From assembly GCA_032718475.1 (NCBI GenBank), contig JAUCBJ010007163.1, forward strand, positions 1 to 64,000: a stretch of 64,000 nucleotides of DNA, read 5' to 3'. Positions within the stretch are counted from its first letter, which is position 1; each line of letters begins with the position of its first letter. Below are positions 43,401-54,224 of this stretch, piece after piece. The stretch comes from Nemertoderma westbladi (taxonomy: Eukaryota > Xenacoelomorpha > Nemertodermatida > Nemertodermatidae). The position numbers and the translations under genes are program-made. Below the pieces are notes generated by a model, which did no database searches, was not told the DNA's origin, and saw only the letters and a list, made by a program, of their open reading frames with translations.

Positions 43401-44944
43401 TTCTTCGAGAGGATCAGTCCGTCGGACTCGGGAGAGATGACCAGCTCGGTGGTCGCCGTCGTCCCGCAGTAGTTGATCTCCACTGGGTACCTCCCCACGG
43501 CCGCCATGGGGAGTCGGTTGGCCGCCTCGAACTTGTCGTCATCTCGAAGCGAGAGGAGGTCGTCGAGTCGCCCTCCGAACCGGAGAAACAGTCCCTGGTT
43601 GAAGATGTTAGCGGCCGCACCACTGTCCGGGAGGGAGTGACGAACCGTCCCCTTGAGGTTCCCGATCCCGGAGTCCGTCAGGCCCACCGCGATATAAGAG
43701 AGTTTGCAGGCTGTTTCCTGATTGTTGGCAACGCTGCTAATACTCTGGCAGTGGTACACTGTGGACACCCTCTTCTTGGTGGCGGATCGGGACCGGCACA
43801 TCCGCTTGATATGCCCCGTCCTGCCACAGCCGTGGCACTTGACCCCCTTGGCGGGGCATTCCGAGCCCGCCTCATGGGGTTCCCGGCCGCAGTTGCCGCA
43901 ACTGCGGCCGCTAGGGTTCCGCCACGCGGGGTCGGGTGATGAGTTCCGGGTGCCCATCAGGGAGCGGGAGATAGCGGGGTTGCGGGAGGTCGAGCATTCG
44001 CGTTTGTACGCGGAGAGTTTGTTTACTGGTTTCCCGCTCGCGAGGATCGAGTCGTTCCGTTCGCTAGCTTCCACGCTCTGCGCGATCCTCACGCAGTCCT
44101 CGAGGGTCGGTTGAGGAAGAACCTTGAGGAGTTCCGTCCGGGTCTCTGAACATCGGAGACCCACTAGGATCTGGGTAACGATCTGCCGGTCGCGGCAGTT
44201 CCCACAGAGCTCCGCAGTGTCTGCGAGATCCTCCAGGGCCACCCGGAAGGAATCGAATCCCTCGGTCGCGCCTTGCCGGCGCTCGTGGAACTTGATCGCG
44301 TCGATCGCGATACTCCTCTTGGCGCGGAGGTGGCCCTGGAGTGCATCGAGGACCGTCTCCGTGGTTGTATCGTCCGCGTCGATGTCCACGTGTAGGGTGA
44401 CGCGGATGGTCTCCTGTAGGCCGCTACCGAGGGCAGCAACGAGAGCGTAAACCTGCTCGGCTCGCGGGAACGTAGCGACATGTTGTCGGTGGGCGTGGAC
44501 CCGCCACGCCTGTCTCCACCGGCGGAACATGGAGAACTCGACGTCCACGTCGATCTTCTCCATCGTCGAGATGTTGATTACCCGGCGTCGGGGAACCGGG
44601 TTCGTGACGGCCCCCGCGTACGTGGGTTGGGTCGTCGGTAGTTCCGGTGTGGCGGCCGCCGCCACGCCGGGTTGTAAAGCCGCGAGGAGTTTAGCGATGC
44701 GGTCGTCCGCGGCCGCCTGTTGTTGAAGTAGGCGGTCATCCGCAGCCTCCTGGCGACGGTTGGCGTCCTCCTGCTGTTGCGCCAGCAGCTGAGCCATAGC
44801 AGTCTGCTGTTGGGCGAGGATTCGCGCGAGGTCGTCCATTCGGATAGGGGCGCGCCTGCCGCCTCGGGCTTCTAGAGTTTCGTCGCCGTCGCTGCTGTCC
44901 GCCGTGGGCGGGGACTTGATCTTCCCTTTGGATTTAGGCGGCAT
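40496..44944 (-). CDS. Ty3/Gypsy gag-pol polyprotein, intact
   Basis: A single 1482-codon ORF. Gag has a Gln-rich coiled-coil N-terminus (~40-90) and two zinc knuckles (CGNCGREPHEAGSEC, CHGCGRTGHIKRMC, ~349-383). The aspartic protease motif is LPDSGAAANIF (~440). RT includes LRLCVDLHHLNSQVRRPYYP, FSVFDAASGYWQVPLD and the catalytic VVDDVLLYND (~740), with Val-Val-Asp-Asp in place of Tyr-Val-Asp-Asp. RNase H has LVTDASRLKGLGYTLL (~888) and ends DHAIADALSRAP. Integrase has a zinc-binding HASH...CSEC region (~1124-1160), core aspartates in VSGDFF and FRSDGG, and the glutamate in NGHAESAVKALK. Every catalytic block is present without a stop, so it may be mobile. It replicates via cytoplasmic particles and nuclear integration. 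Confidence 0.95.
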   Translation of the reverse strand: MPPKSKGKIKSPPTADSSDGDETLEARGGRRAPIRMDDLARILAQQQTAMAQLLAQQQEDANRRQEAADDRLLQQQAAADDRIAKLLAALQPGVAAAATPELPTTQPTYAGAVTNPVPRRRVINISTMEKIDVDVEFSMFRRWRQAWRVHAHRQHVATFPRAEQVYALVAALGSGLQETIRVTLHVDIDADDTTTETVLDALQGHLRAKRSIAIDAIKFHERRQGATEGFDSFRVALEDLADTAELCGNCRDRQIVTQILVGLRCSETRTELLKVLPQPTLEDCVRIAQSVEASERNDSILASGKPVNKLSAYKRECSTSRNPAISRSLMGTRNSSPDPAWRNPSGRSCGNCGREPHEAGSECPAKGVKCHGCGRTGHIKRMCRSRSATKKRVSTVYHCQSISSVANNQETACKLSYIAVGLTDSGIGNLKGTVRHSLPDSGAAANIFNQGLFLRFGGRLDDLLSLRDDDKFEAANRLPMAAVGRYPVEINYCGTTATTELVISPESDGLILSKKTIQDLDILPHTFPAPLHSRGTVASVAPSPAIRSRDNLLREFSDVFDNDSAPLPTMHGPPMRIQLKDGAKPFHVNGARPVPFAMRDEVKELLDKLERREVITRVEEPTEWAHPMTVAPKPNGGLRLCVDLHHLNSQVRRPYYPTPNPRTAVAGVSTTAKIFSVFDAASGYWQVPLDEESQLLTTFATPWGRYCHTPGVMGLISSGDEFNRRGDDAIQGLPNLIKVVDDVLLYNDTMEEHMENIARFMERCWTYGITLHPGKVQFAQTEVRFAGYLVGASGIKADPEKLKAIAGFPRPGNITDLRSFLGLVEQLSPFSADIAAAMSPLRPLLSTKATFIWTVDHEWAFEATKLALTSPPALVPFDTTRETRLVTDASRLKGLGYTLLQLHGEDWKLVECGSRFTTETESRYAMVELELLAVVWAVQKCRKYLLGLPHFNLIVDHQPLVTIIDKYTVDATDNTRLQRLKTKLAPYQFTTTWTKGKDHAIADALSRAPVDDPTPDDIVDDGEMATYIRAVTRQTAADITGSDSAHLADPVLDELARLARDDPDYKALLAAIEAGFPESTRTNPAVNIFWSVRDQLTTDGDLALLGHRIVVPTASRKSTLTRLHASHQGVEKTLRRAWKCVYWPGITNDVRTTVGACSECLTGRSSQTKESFQSEPPPTRPFEDVSGDFFSLGAKHFLAAADRYSGWPEVYSFSAPPTADRTITALRDWFIQYGVPTRFRSDGGTPFTAAATTKFLKEWGVTPVTSSPEYPQSNGHAESAVKALKSLLVKTGGSTTSEVFLEGLLELRNSPRESGSSPADIVFGHPMRTRVPALHTAFARTIQETRTELDRVAPAIKSARTTQYNRGAKDLEPLTVGARVRVQHPTTKRWDRAGTVVETGSHRKYTVRMPSGRTLVRNRRLLIPDTAHQATPMGPPPPDAAPTGPTPTKKLHWREPLVETQTFDKLSVSRYPKRTRQQPDRL

Positions 44945-44973
44945 GGGCCCAAGTTATCCTACACACTGCGCCA

Positions 44974-45211
44974 TGTGGGCGTATCTACTATTGCTGCGAG
45001 GCAGCAGACGAACAAAACCTTTGTCTGTAGCAGATACTGTGATCATATATAATAGGGTCCTCTGTGGACCGGTCAGGGCATGCAGTAAGTAGCCTAGATA
45101 AACTGGTGGTACTGACTGACTAACACCGACATACAAGACTGTCCAACACCGGTAGGTCTCTCCCCCCTCGTCCCAGGGTGTCCGTGGGGCGAGCCATATA
45201 TTATCACCACA
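44974..45211 (-). repeat. Ty3/Gypsy 5' LTR
   Basis: Starts 30 bases outside the gag ATG on the minus strand, so the leader is very short. It contains TATATAATAGGGTCC, a candidate TATA-like region (on the plus strand). Confidence 0.9.
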
Positions 45212-46152
45212 GCGATTTTCCCCCTTATGTCTGACAGAGGCCTATGGAAATTCGCGCAATGCATTACGGTCTTTGTTTACTATTTTTCTGAGCACCAGAA
45301 CCGGCTTGGAATTTTCTGTACTTCTGTGTAGAAGTTTCAGACTTTGGCCTAGAACATCAGATGGCTTTGATTATAAGAACGTAAATCTATTATCCTACCT
45401 GACAATCCACTCACCACCCATCTCACCAGACTTTCATAAGTAACACATACTGACTGTTCACTGCATTATTTTACTTCTGTTTACGGTCTGTTATTAATTG
45501 TTGTTATATTAATGGATATTGCTGTTATATTTGGAGAATACCGATAAATAATCATAAAACCCCCAATCTTCTTGATTACTGAAGGTAAGAGGAACAGGTT
45601 TACCGGTAGCAACTGCGAATTACATTATATTGGTTTTGTGTGAATTAAATGCTATTTCATAATCCCTACTTGTGTCAGTTGCGATCCTCCTTATATATGA
45701 TCAAATTCAGTGACGGTCGGCAGATTAGTGCAAAGTAGTGTGAGAGGTGAGTCGGTGAAGTAGTGTGAAGGATAATAAAGCATCTCCTAAAGAATGCGCT
45801 ATTTACGAAACTCTGTTGCCATCTAGTTGTGATTAGTATAAGTCATAACTCTGTTTTTATACTTAAAGCGCCACGTCCTAAAGGAACTGTTAATATTTCC
45901 CCAAAAGTAAATATATGTCAGAGATTATATAGTAATGGTAAATCGAATAATACAGTAGGTCTACACTGCAATAACTCTCAAGGAATCCGAATCCAGTCTC
46001 CCAAAACCATGGGTGAAAGGTCGCGCACAGACTGGCTTCGGCTGATGTAACTTCAGTACACTAAGTAATTAATATAGGCTAAAGTCGATTTATAAACAAG
46101 AGGACAACTAAAATAGGCAGGTTAAACTGCTAAAGGTCTAAAAGCGCAAACA

Positions 46153-47949
46153 ATAATAGATTTTAAGTTTTTTTATTGCGCCATAGACAATAAAGTCGAA
46201 TTTACTGGTCGGACAGTAAACTGTAGGCCTAACTGCCCAACCACCCGAATGGTACTTACAAGCCCCAGTATTATTTTGATTGTGAAATATTGTATATTGT
46301 AGGCTGTTAGTGGATTAGGGATTGATCACCCCTTATTCCTTTGTATGGTTTACTTATTTCTGTCAGTTTTATTTATCTGTAAGTGTAATATTGAGCAGAA
46401 GGCGTGTAAGCCTGCTCAGATTGTATAAATAATTTGTAGGCCAGATTGTTGTCTAACTGTTGTTAGGTCTGAGGCGATTGCAGTGTGTGTAGAGTGCCTG
46501 TCCGATAAAGTTCTAGTTAGGAAGGTGGGGGCATCCAGTGCTGTAAGGTAAATCCCCCCCCCCCCCCCCCGAAAGAATAAGTCGTACTACTCGGTTAGAA
46601 TGCCTATTAACTAACCATTTCGGAGTCTGCATATACTGTAGTTTATTTAGGCTTGACAGTGGTCTGCCAGCATTTGGTCTGTGTTTTGTTTAAATAGTCT
46701 GCACGGGTAGCGTAATATTTATTATTCAGAGTCTATATGAGTATTCGCAACCTCCAATTCCCCAAGTTTATTCCTACAGTAATTGTGCTTGTTATACATA
46801 CCGTTATAGTTAAATTAACCCCGGTACTACATCAGGGCTGCTTGGCATAGATAAAGACTGGTGATTTTGTGCTCCGGTCACTCCAGCAGATACCGTGGTT
46901 CTTTTGGCTGTTCAAGTATATTTATCTGCTGGTTATTTGTTGTATAAGTACTTGTACCTAATTTAGGGTTTAGAGTACAGTGCTTTCCGAAAGTAATTTA
47001 GTGTATAGGCAGTATATTTGTGTTGTAATGTGGTTAATAGGCACGTTAGCTCTGGTTGGCTTCGGTAATTAACCTCTAGGTAAGGACACTCCGGGTACAT
47101 AATGTAGTACTTATAGAGCTAAGACTATAAGTCGTCAGACGGTGGTATTTCCTTATCTGGACAACGCAATTTACTTACTACTGCTTTATTGTTTTCAAAT
47201 ACCGTGGTTTCCTGTCAGTTTGTAAGAACCAGAAATTCTAACTCCTTGTTAGGCTGGTTTGTAGATTTCTTGTAAAATTACCCTAAAAATTGTACGTGTA
47301 ACTTTTATTGTTTATTTAGAGATTGTAATCTCAACGCATCTGTAATTGTAAGTAATTTGTAGTGATAAGTAACTTAGTAAAGTAGAATTATCTGTATTAG
47401 TGTCTAGCAAGTAGCACTCCACTGAGAGCGTTCAGCTTCTGTGTAGTGACTCCTTATCCAGAAATAATAACATTTATTTCAAATATTGTGAAAAACCCCT
47501 TGTATGAGTATATATATATATTTATAAATCAACTTAATCAGATTTATAAAATAGTAGGCCTGTCATACATCGAATAGGTCTTAATATCAGTTGAACTACT
47601 GCTTAATAACAGTAATAAAGTAAAGGGAAGTAACCCTAAAATTCAGAAATTCTGTTATTATTAAATAATTGACATTACCGGTATTTACGGTAAGCTTATT
47701 ATATTTATTTATATAAATTTAGGCTGAAATTATATACCGGTATTCTGTGACTAATCCTAGTCTGTAAATAATACTTATATATACTATAAGTGTATACCGG
47801 TATTTTAATATTAATTATATATATCACATTACACTGAGTAACGGTATCGGTAACTAACTACTAGGCTTACAGTTGATACTGAATTCCTAAACAACTTACT
47901 TTAACTGTCGTTATAGTAGTAGGCATTCAACTGTAAAATAAATCATGGC
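46153..47949 (+). other. BEL-1 leader, first copy
   Basis: Matches the minus-strand leader (22554-20295), for example GCAGAAGGCGTGTAAGCCTG and AGTCGTACTAC. It contains a 17-base poly-C run (46554-46570) where the minus copy has only CCCC. It ends with AGGCATTCAACTGT, the sequence just before gag in the other copies, but LTR E begins at 47950 instead of gag. Confidence 0.65.
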
Positions 47950-49067
47950 TGTAAAAGCTTTTGCGGGATTAGCTAGTCATTTTTTCCCCGCAAAGTACTC
48001 TATAGATGTTTTAACGGACATAAAAGCCGTTTCCTTACTGTACCGGTATTTAGTGGACATAAAAAGCTATTTTTCTGTATGTGTACTTTGGTGGACATAA
48101 CTAGCAATCTTATGTCGCAATACGCGATAATACTCTCTACACAGTGTAGTTCAGATTACGACATCTATCAGCTGATTTGGTGTACTCGTGGAAGTTTCTT
48201 TGTTTAGGCCTACTCTATGCAATCACTCAACCAATCAGAGCGATTCTCTTGCTTTTACACAGAAACCTCCGAGAAATCGCGCAATGCATTACGGTTTATG
48301 TTTACCTTTTTCCTTATGCCACGAAGACCGGCTTTGGAATCTTTGTGTTTTCAGGCTTTAGCCCAACATTAGTAGGCTTAATTATAGAACGTATATCTGT
48401 TATCAATACTCAATTCTATCTCGGTATCAATCACTTAACATATCATATCATATCTTAACATTTATACTGCTATTTACTGTCGGTTATTCATTATATCAGT
48501 TGATGGAATATTATATTTGGAATATCGATAAATAATAACAAACCCTCAATCTTCTTGATATGCTGAAGGTAAGAGAGACCGGTTACATATAACGATTGCG
48601 ACTTACATTAAAGTGGTTTTGAAGTGAATCTAATGCTATTTCATAAGCACTACAAGTATCAGTCATTGTTCTCTTTATATGTGACTAAAATTAGTGAAGG
48701 TCGGCAGATTGGTGTGCAGTATTGTGCAGTAGCGTGTATAATTGAGACTGATAACAAAGCATATCCTAAAGAATGCACCATATACGTGAATCTATAGCCA
48801 TCCAGTTGTGTCTAGTTTAAGTCATAGCTCTGTTTACATATTTAGAGCGCCACGTCCTAAAGGAACTATTAATATTTCCCGAAAGTGAATAATATTTGTC
48901 AGAGATTATATATTACGATCAGTTGAATAATACAGTAGGCTTACACCGCAATAAGATTAAGCCCACGAATCCAGTCTCCCGGGTATATCCAGCGGGTGAA
49001 TGGTCGCGCATAGACTGGCTTCGGCTAATGTAGTGTATCCAATACTCGTCATAGGCTAAAGTCATAG
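47950..49067 (+). repeat. BEL-1 LTR copy inside the leader (LTR E)
   Basis: Starts TGTAAAAGCTTTTGCGGG and follows the LTR family to about 49067 (CTTCGGCTAATGTAGTG). It then joins mid-leader sequence (TTTATTCCTACAGTAATTGT), so its 3' end and the first part of the next leader are missing. Confidence 0.75.
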
Positions 49068-50359
49068 GCTTAGTTTATTCCTACAGTAATTGTGCTTGTT
49101 ATATATACCGTTATAGTTAAACTAACCCCGGTACTACATCAGGGCTGCTCGGCGTAGGTAAAGACTGGTGATTTTGTGCACCAGTCACTCCAGCAGATGC
49201 CGTGGTTCTTTTAGCTGTACAAGTATTTCTAACTACTGATTATTTGTTGTACAAGTACTTGTACCTAATTTAGGGTTTAGTGTACAGTGCTTTCCGAAGG
49301 TAATTAGTGTGTAGGCAGTATATTTGTGTTGTAAAGTGGTTAATAGGCACGTTGGTTCTGGTAGACCGCGGTAATTAACTTCCAGGTAGGAACACTCTGT
49401 GATACATAACGTAGTACCTATAGCGATATGGCTATAGGTCGTCAGACGGTGGTATTTTCCTATCTGGACAACGCAGTGTCCAGTAGTAAATCTACTTATT
49501 ATTTTCAAATACCGTAGTATCCTGTCCGTTTGTAATAACCAGATTTCTAACCCTTTGTTAGGCTGGTTTGTAGACTTCTTGTAAAATTACCCTAAAAATT
49601 CGTATTTGTGTTTTTTGTAATTTTTGTGTTTATTTAGAGATTGTAATCTCACCCAGAATTGTACGTAATTTGTAGTAATAAGTAACTTAGGTAAATTAGA
49701 ATTATTTGTTTTAGTGTCCAACAAGTAGCACTTCACTGAGAGCGAACAGCTTCTGTGTAGTGACTCCTTCCCAGAAATAATAACATTTATTTCAAATATT
49801 GACAAAACCCATTAAACGGGTATATATATTATAAATCAATTCAAACGATTTATAAATAGTAGGCCTGCCATACAACAATTAGGTCTCAATATCAGTTGGA
49901 CTACTGCTCAGATAACGGTAATAAAGTAAGTAAAGTAACCAAGTAACCCCTAAAATTCAGAAATTCAATTATTTAAAATAATTGATATACCGGTATTTAC
50001 GATAGGCCTATTATCTTTATTTCTATAAATTTAGGCTGAAATTATACCGGTATTCTGTAATTAATTCTAGTCCAGAATTATACTTATATATACTATAAGT
50101 GTAGGCTGTATACCGGTATTCATGATAGGCCTATTATATATTTATATATATTTGTGCTAAAATTATATACAGGTATTCTGAGACAAACCTAGTCTGTAAT
50201 AATACTTATATATATACTATAAGCATACCGGTATTCTAATATATTATATATATATCACGCTACACTGAGTAGCAGTATCGGTAATTAATTACTAGGCTTA
50301 CAGTTAATACTGAATTACTAGACTTGCTTAGACTGTAATATAGCAGTAGGCATTCAACT
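49068..50359 (+). other. BEL-1 leader, second copy (5'-truncated)
   Basis: Repeats 46770-47935 closely (AGACTGGTGATTTTGTGC, TTAGGGTTTAG). Before gag are two to three ~115-bp units with ATACCGGTAT and CTTATATATACTATAAG (49985-50240), as in the minus-strand leader. Confidence 0.65.
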
Positions 50360-53300
50360 GTGCAAACAAACATGTCTGATACTAAGCAGAACCTGTCAGA
50401 CAGTATATTAGATGTAACTATCTGCGACTCAGATAGGGGTGTGGAACCGTCTAGATCTAAGTTCAGTTCACCTCCTACTGTGAGGAAGGTCATCCCTCCT
50501 ATAGTAATATCAGACCCTAGGCTAATCCAACACCGTAGGTCTATCATCGGTACTCGGGCCCAAGTTAAGCGGGATCAAGAAGCAGCTGTCAAACAGCAGC
50601 AACCTCCTAGCCAAGAACCTAGTTCTCAGCGGCCCGAGAGCTCCAGTAATTCGGATACTGTTGAGCTAACGCCCGAACGCGGAGCGAAGATAGCGGATAC
50701 GGTTTATTCGGATCCCCTTCTCATCCTTCCTGCAGCCGTACTCGCTGGGGTATTGATTGCGGTAGAGGAACACCAGATTGATTGGGCGAGATATAAACAA
50801 ACGACCAAGGACAGTTATGCGGGATATACACGGGAAGAATTGAAGTCTATTGTCGAGTCGCAATGGAGCTTTCCCGGACCCGGACTACCGTTTGACTTAT
50901 CGGAAGCTGCTTGGGAAGACATACACAGGATGGGAGTAACAAAGGAAACCATCGATCCAGCTGTATGGAAGAGGTCAGCAGCCGGATACGTGCAGGGATT
51001 CTTCAGCTCTATGGAGCGATTAGAAGAACAACTGTTTAGACAACCACAAGGACCTCAAGAGCAGGGAGAGCTGCTTTATCAAGTTAGAGAAAGAATTCTA
51101 AGAATCAGACTAATCTTATCTGCCTTTGAGGAGGCTTCGAAAAGAAAGCAAGACACGTCGTTGCAAGTTGCCGTAAAGACTTGGTTACAGCGGGTGAGTC
51201 TCCAAGTTCAAAGAGCTGCCCCATGGAAATCGCAGTTAGATGAGCGCTCAACACTTGGAGAATCCACAGACGCTACCTTTTCCCAAGTGGAAAGTGAAGC
51301 GACAGCAGAGAAACCACATAAGAGGGATGCTATTGACATCTATCTGTCAGACTATCAACGTTTTGTAGGGGACGAAGAGTTGAGAAGACGGCTGGATGGA
51401 CTTAGCCCTAATAGTGAAGGAGCCAAGCTTGTGTTGGACGCAATCGATGCGGATAGGTTAGCTGCGAACCAAGCTAAATTTGATGAACAACTCCGCATCA
51501 CTAGAGTACAAGAAGAACAAGTAAAGAAAAAACGTATAGAAGACAGAAAGAAAGCGGCAGTAGCAGCGGCAGAGGCAGAAGCGGAAAGAAAAGCAGCCGA
51601 AGTGGAAAGAAAAGCAGCAGAGGCAGAAGCAGAATGGAGAGCAGCTGAAGAGACCACCCAACTAGAGTTGGAAAATCTCCAAGAGAGGCAAGACAACATC
51701 AATAAACAATTAACAGCTAGTAATATGCAGATGATGAATCGATCTACTTCCAAAAGACAGGGATATACATCATCTGAGGAAGGCGATACCACCGATGCTG
51801 AAGGCGGAGGAAATAGATCTCGTCTAAGCAGACGTAGAAGAACATCTCACCGTCAGAAATTGCCTGATTTGCCCCCAGCTGTTAAAAGACAACTAACTAG
51901 CGCAGGCTTAGGTAGTACAGAACCCACAGACCAAATAATTAAAAGAGAAAGACTCCCTACTATAGTAAATGAGCCTGAAATAATTAGGCCTGTTCTTGAA
52001 ATCACCCCTTCGGTGATAGAGACACCTGTGCTCCCTGAACCTACCTTTAAATTCCCTTTACACAGCACCAAATTATCCTTGCCTAGAGGAGCAGCCCCTG
52101 AAACAGTGTCGGTCCTGGACTCCGAGCGAAATATAAAAGATATATCGCCCGTAGTCCCTTGTCTGCCCGCTACGACGTTGGGGGATCCCGCTTCGGCGGT
52201 TGATTGGGTAGACGAGAGACGGCGGGGGATGGACATTCTCCTCGGAGAGATGAAGGAGAATCGAGTGCGCTCCTCCCAACAGGTCCGAGAGTTAGAAGGG
52301 ACTGTTCAACATTTAAAGGGAACCGTAAAGGAAAGTAGGTTAGAGTTGCAAGAAGTGCAGCAAAGTATCGCGCTAGAACGCGATAAATTAGTAAATTTAC
52401 AAAAGGGTATACCACCACCCTCTGTAACAATGTGTCAGCCCGTTAGGTCTGAAGTATCTCATGCGCAAGGTGTGGAGCCTACACGCATCTATACTGCTAG
52501 CGAAGTGGAAACTCCTATAGTAAACCCTATTAAGAGTAATTATAAACCTGTTGACAATGATATCCCATATAGACTTGATAATAATCCGAGAAATTTATAT
52601 ACCGATAACTCGATATTAAATAACACGATGGCCCAAGAAAATTTCACGCGTCAAATGGCTAGAACCGAAGCCCGTCAAGCGGTAAAGGTGGGAGAGATCG
52701 CCAAGTTCAATGGAGATGAGATGAAATGGTTACCTTTTAATGAATATTATAAAGATAACATACAGAACTCTGTGTTGTCTAATGGAGAGAAACTTAGATT
52801 CCTCATCGAGTGCTTGGAAGGATCTCCCAAGTCAATGGCGTTAAAGTTTATTGGACATCCAGACGGATTAAGACAAGTTTGGGATACACTAAACATCAGG
52901 TATGGTAATAGGAATAACATAGCTAAATATTTGTATGCAAAATTAGTAGCGCCCCGAAAGTTCATTAGCAGCGGGATAATACAGTTTTCCGATGAGATTC
53001 AAGAGATCTGTAGACAATTAGATTGGCTAGGTAAGTCTCATGAGTATCAGAGTTCTATGGTTATTGGAGCTGTGGCTTCTACTTTACCGAAGGGTGGAGT
53101 AGGTACACGATGGGATAAGAAAGTGTTATATATGATGGAACAACAACGACGAGACCCTACCATGGCTGATCTCATGTCATTCTTGGATGGAGAAGTGAAA
53201 TTACAACTCCTAAAGCAGTCCAGAGAGAAGACACCGGAAAACAAGATAAGTGAGAAACCCGTTTCTAGGAGAAAGGTAACACCAGTGTGTTATACCGACG

Positions 53301-54224
53301 ACGGCGAAAGCCAGACTTCTCAAGGAGAGGACAGCGGGAAAGACACTGAAAGATCTTATTATGTCAATAAAACGCCGAAAGATCAGGTAAGTAAATTCAA
53401 GTCTCGAACCAATGACAGGAGAGAACCGTTAAGAAAAACTCCTCCTACGTCTCCTAAGAGAATTCAGGTAAGAAAGCCCGAAGAAAGAACGAGTGTGCAC
53501 AATGTTATTCAAAACAAGGTAAGTAACATCAAACTGAAATGTGTGCTATGTGACGGGACCCACCGTTTGAATATGTGTGATGAATTCCTAAAGAAATCAT
53601 TAACGGAGAGATGAGAAGTCATGTGGGATAAGCGGTTGTGTTATAATTGCCTCAGACAAGGACACCAACAGCGAACCTGTTACTCTGACACGAGGTGTGC
53701 AAAGTGCGGTGCAAAGCATCATATCTTGTTTCACACTGAATTCGAGCGAAACAGCCAGGGTCAGGTGAGTGATTCCGAATTACATGTCCAATTCAGTGAT
53801 GTGAACGACACTGACCAAAGTTCTGAGATGGAAGGATTCTATACGGACGAGTTCTCCGACGAAAACGAATCCTGTTACATGATAAATACCGCAGTGTATC
53901 AAGCACTCATGTATGAAAAAGACCCAGACAGCGACCTCACCCTAACTACTTCTGATCAACAACCATCTTGGAAAGCGCCAACTTCCAATGTAGGGATCCG
54001 AGAATTTCCTGTAGTCCAGTTACGGGTCCACGGACCTCAAAGGAGTTATATAGTAAATGCCCTCCTTGACTCCGGTAGCACAGGAACATTCATCGACAAA
54101 GAACTAGCCGAGGACATCTTTGCTGGACAACCCAAATACCGAACTAAGCTAAACATGTCAGGAATAATGCAGGTTTGGAAATCTACAGTAATAGCGGATT
54201 ATTACGTAGGTGCGTTGTCCACAC
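50360..54224 (+). pseudogene. BEL-1 gag-protease with one nonsense codon, cut by a LINE
   Basis: The start MSDTKQNLSDSILDVTICD parallels the minus-strand gag throughout. The coiled coil (~370-450) is shorter because the 18-residue repeats are absent. The gag core (VKVGEIAKFNGDEMKWLPF) is present. A TGA at 53612-53614 lies inside the zinc-knuckle region. The same frame continues with CYNCLRQGHQQRTC, CAKCGAKHH and the protease motif LLDSGSTGTFID (~54070). At 54224 it is cut by the CR1-like LINE; BEL sequence resumes at 57826 after the duplicated CCACAC. Confidence 0.88.

Larger units (their letters stand above)
40200..45211 (-). mobile_element. Complete Ty3/Gypsy LTR retrotransposon
   Basis: It is 5012 bases, with LTRs of 237 and 238 bases that differ at only a few positions (for example ACAAAC/ACGAAC and an extra A near the 3' side). 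It has a perfect 5-bp target duplication and one intact gag-pol ORF. On the minus strand a TGG-initiated stretch (TGGCGCAGTGTGTAGG) abuts the 5' LTR as primer-binding site, and AAGGGGG precedes the 3' LTR as polypurine tract. It lies inside the BEL-1 LTR, so it is younger than that element. It is strikingly GC-rich compared with its surroundings. Confidence 0.93.
40023..46152 (+). repeat. BEL-1 5' LTR, split by a Ty3/Gypsy insertion (LTR G/D)
   Basis: Starts TGTAAAAGCTTTTGCGG at 40023 and ends AAAGCGCAAACA at 46152. It is interrupted after GAGCGAT (40199) and resumes at 45212. Without the insertion it is about 1.1 kb. Confidence 0.8.

Noticed and set aside
40471-44726. Many plus-strand ORFs across 40.4-44.7 kb
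   Set aside because: All are antisense to the intact Ty3/Gypsy gag-pol; GC-rich DNA has few stops, so long shadows are expected.
54210-54224. ATG at 54210 as the genuine LINE start codon
   Set aside because: These bases belong to BEL-1 protease sequence upstream of the CCACAC insertion site; the LINE is probably 5'-truncated.
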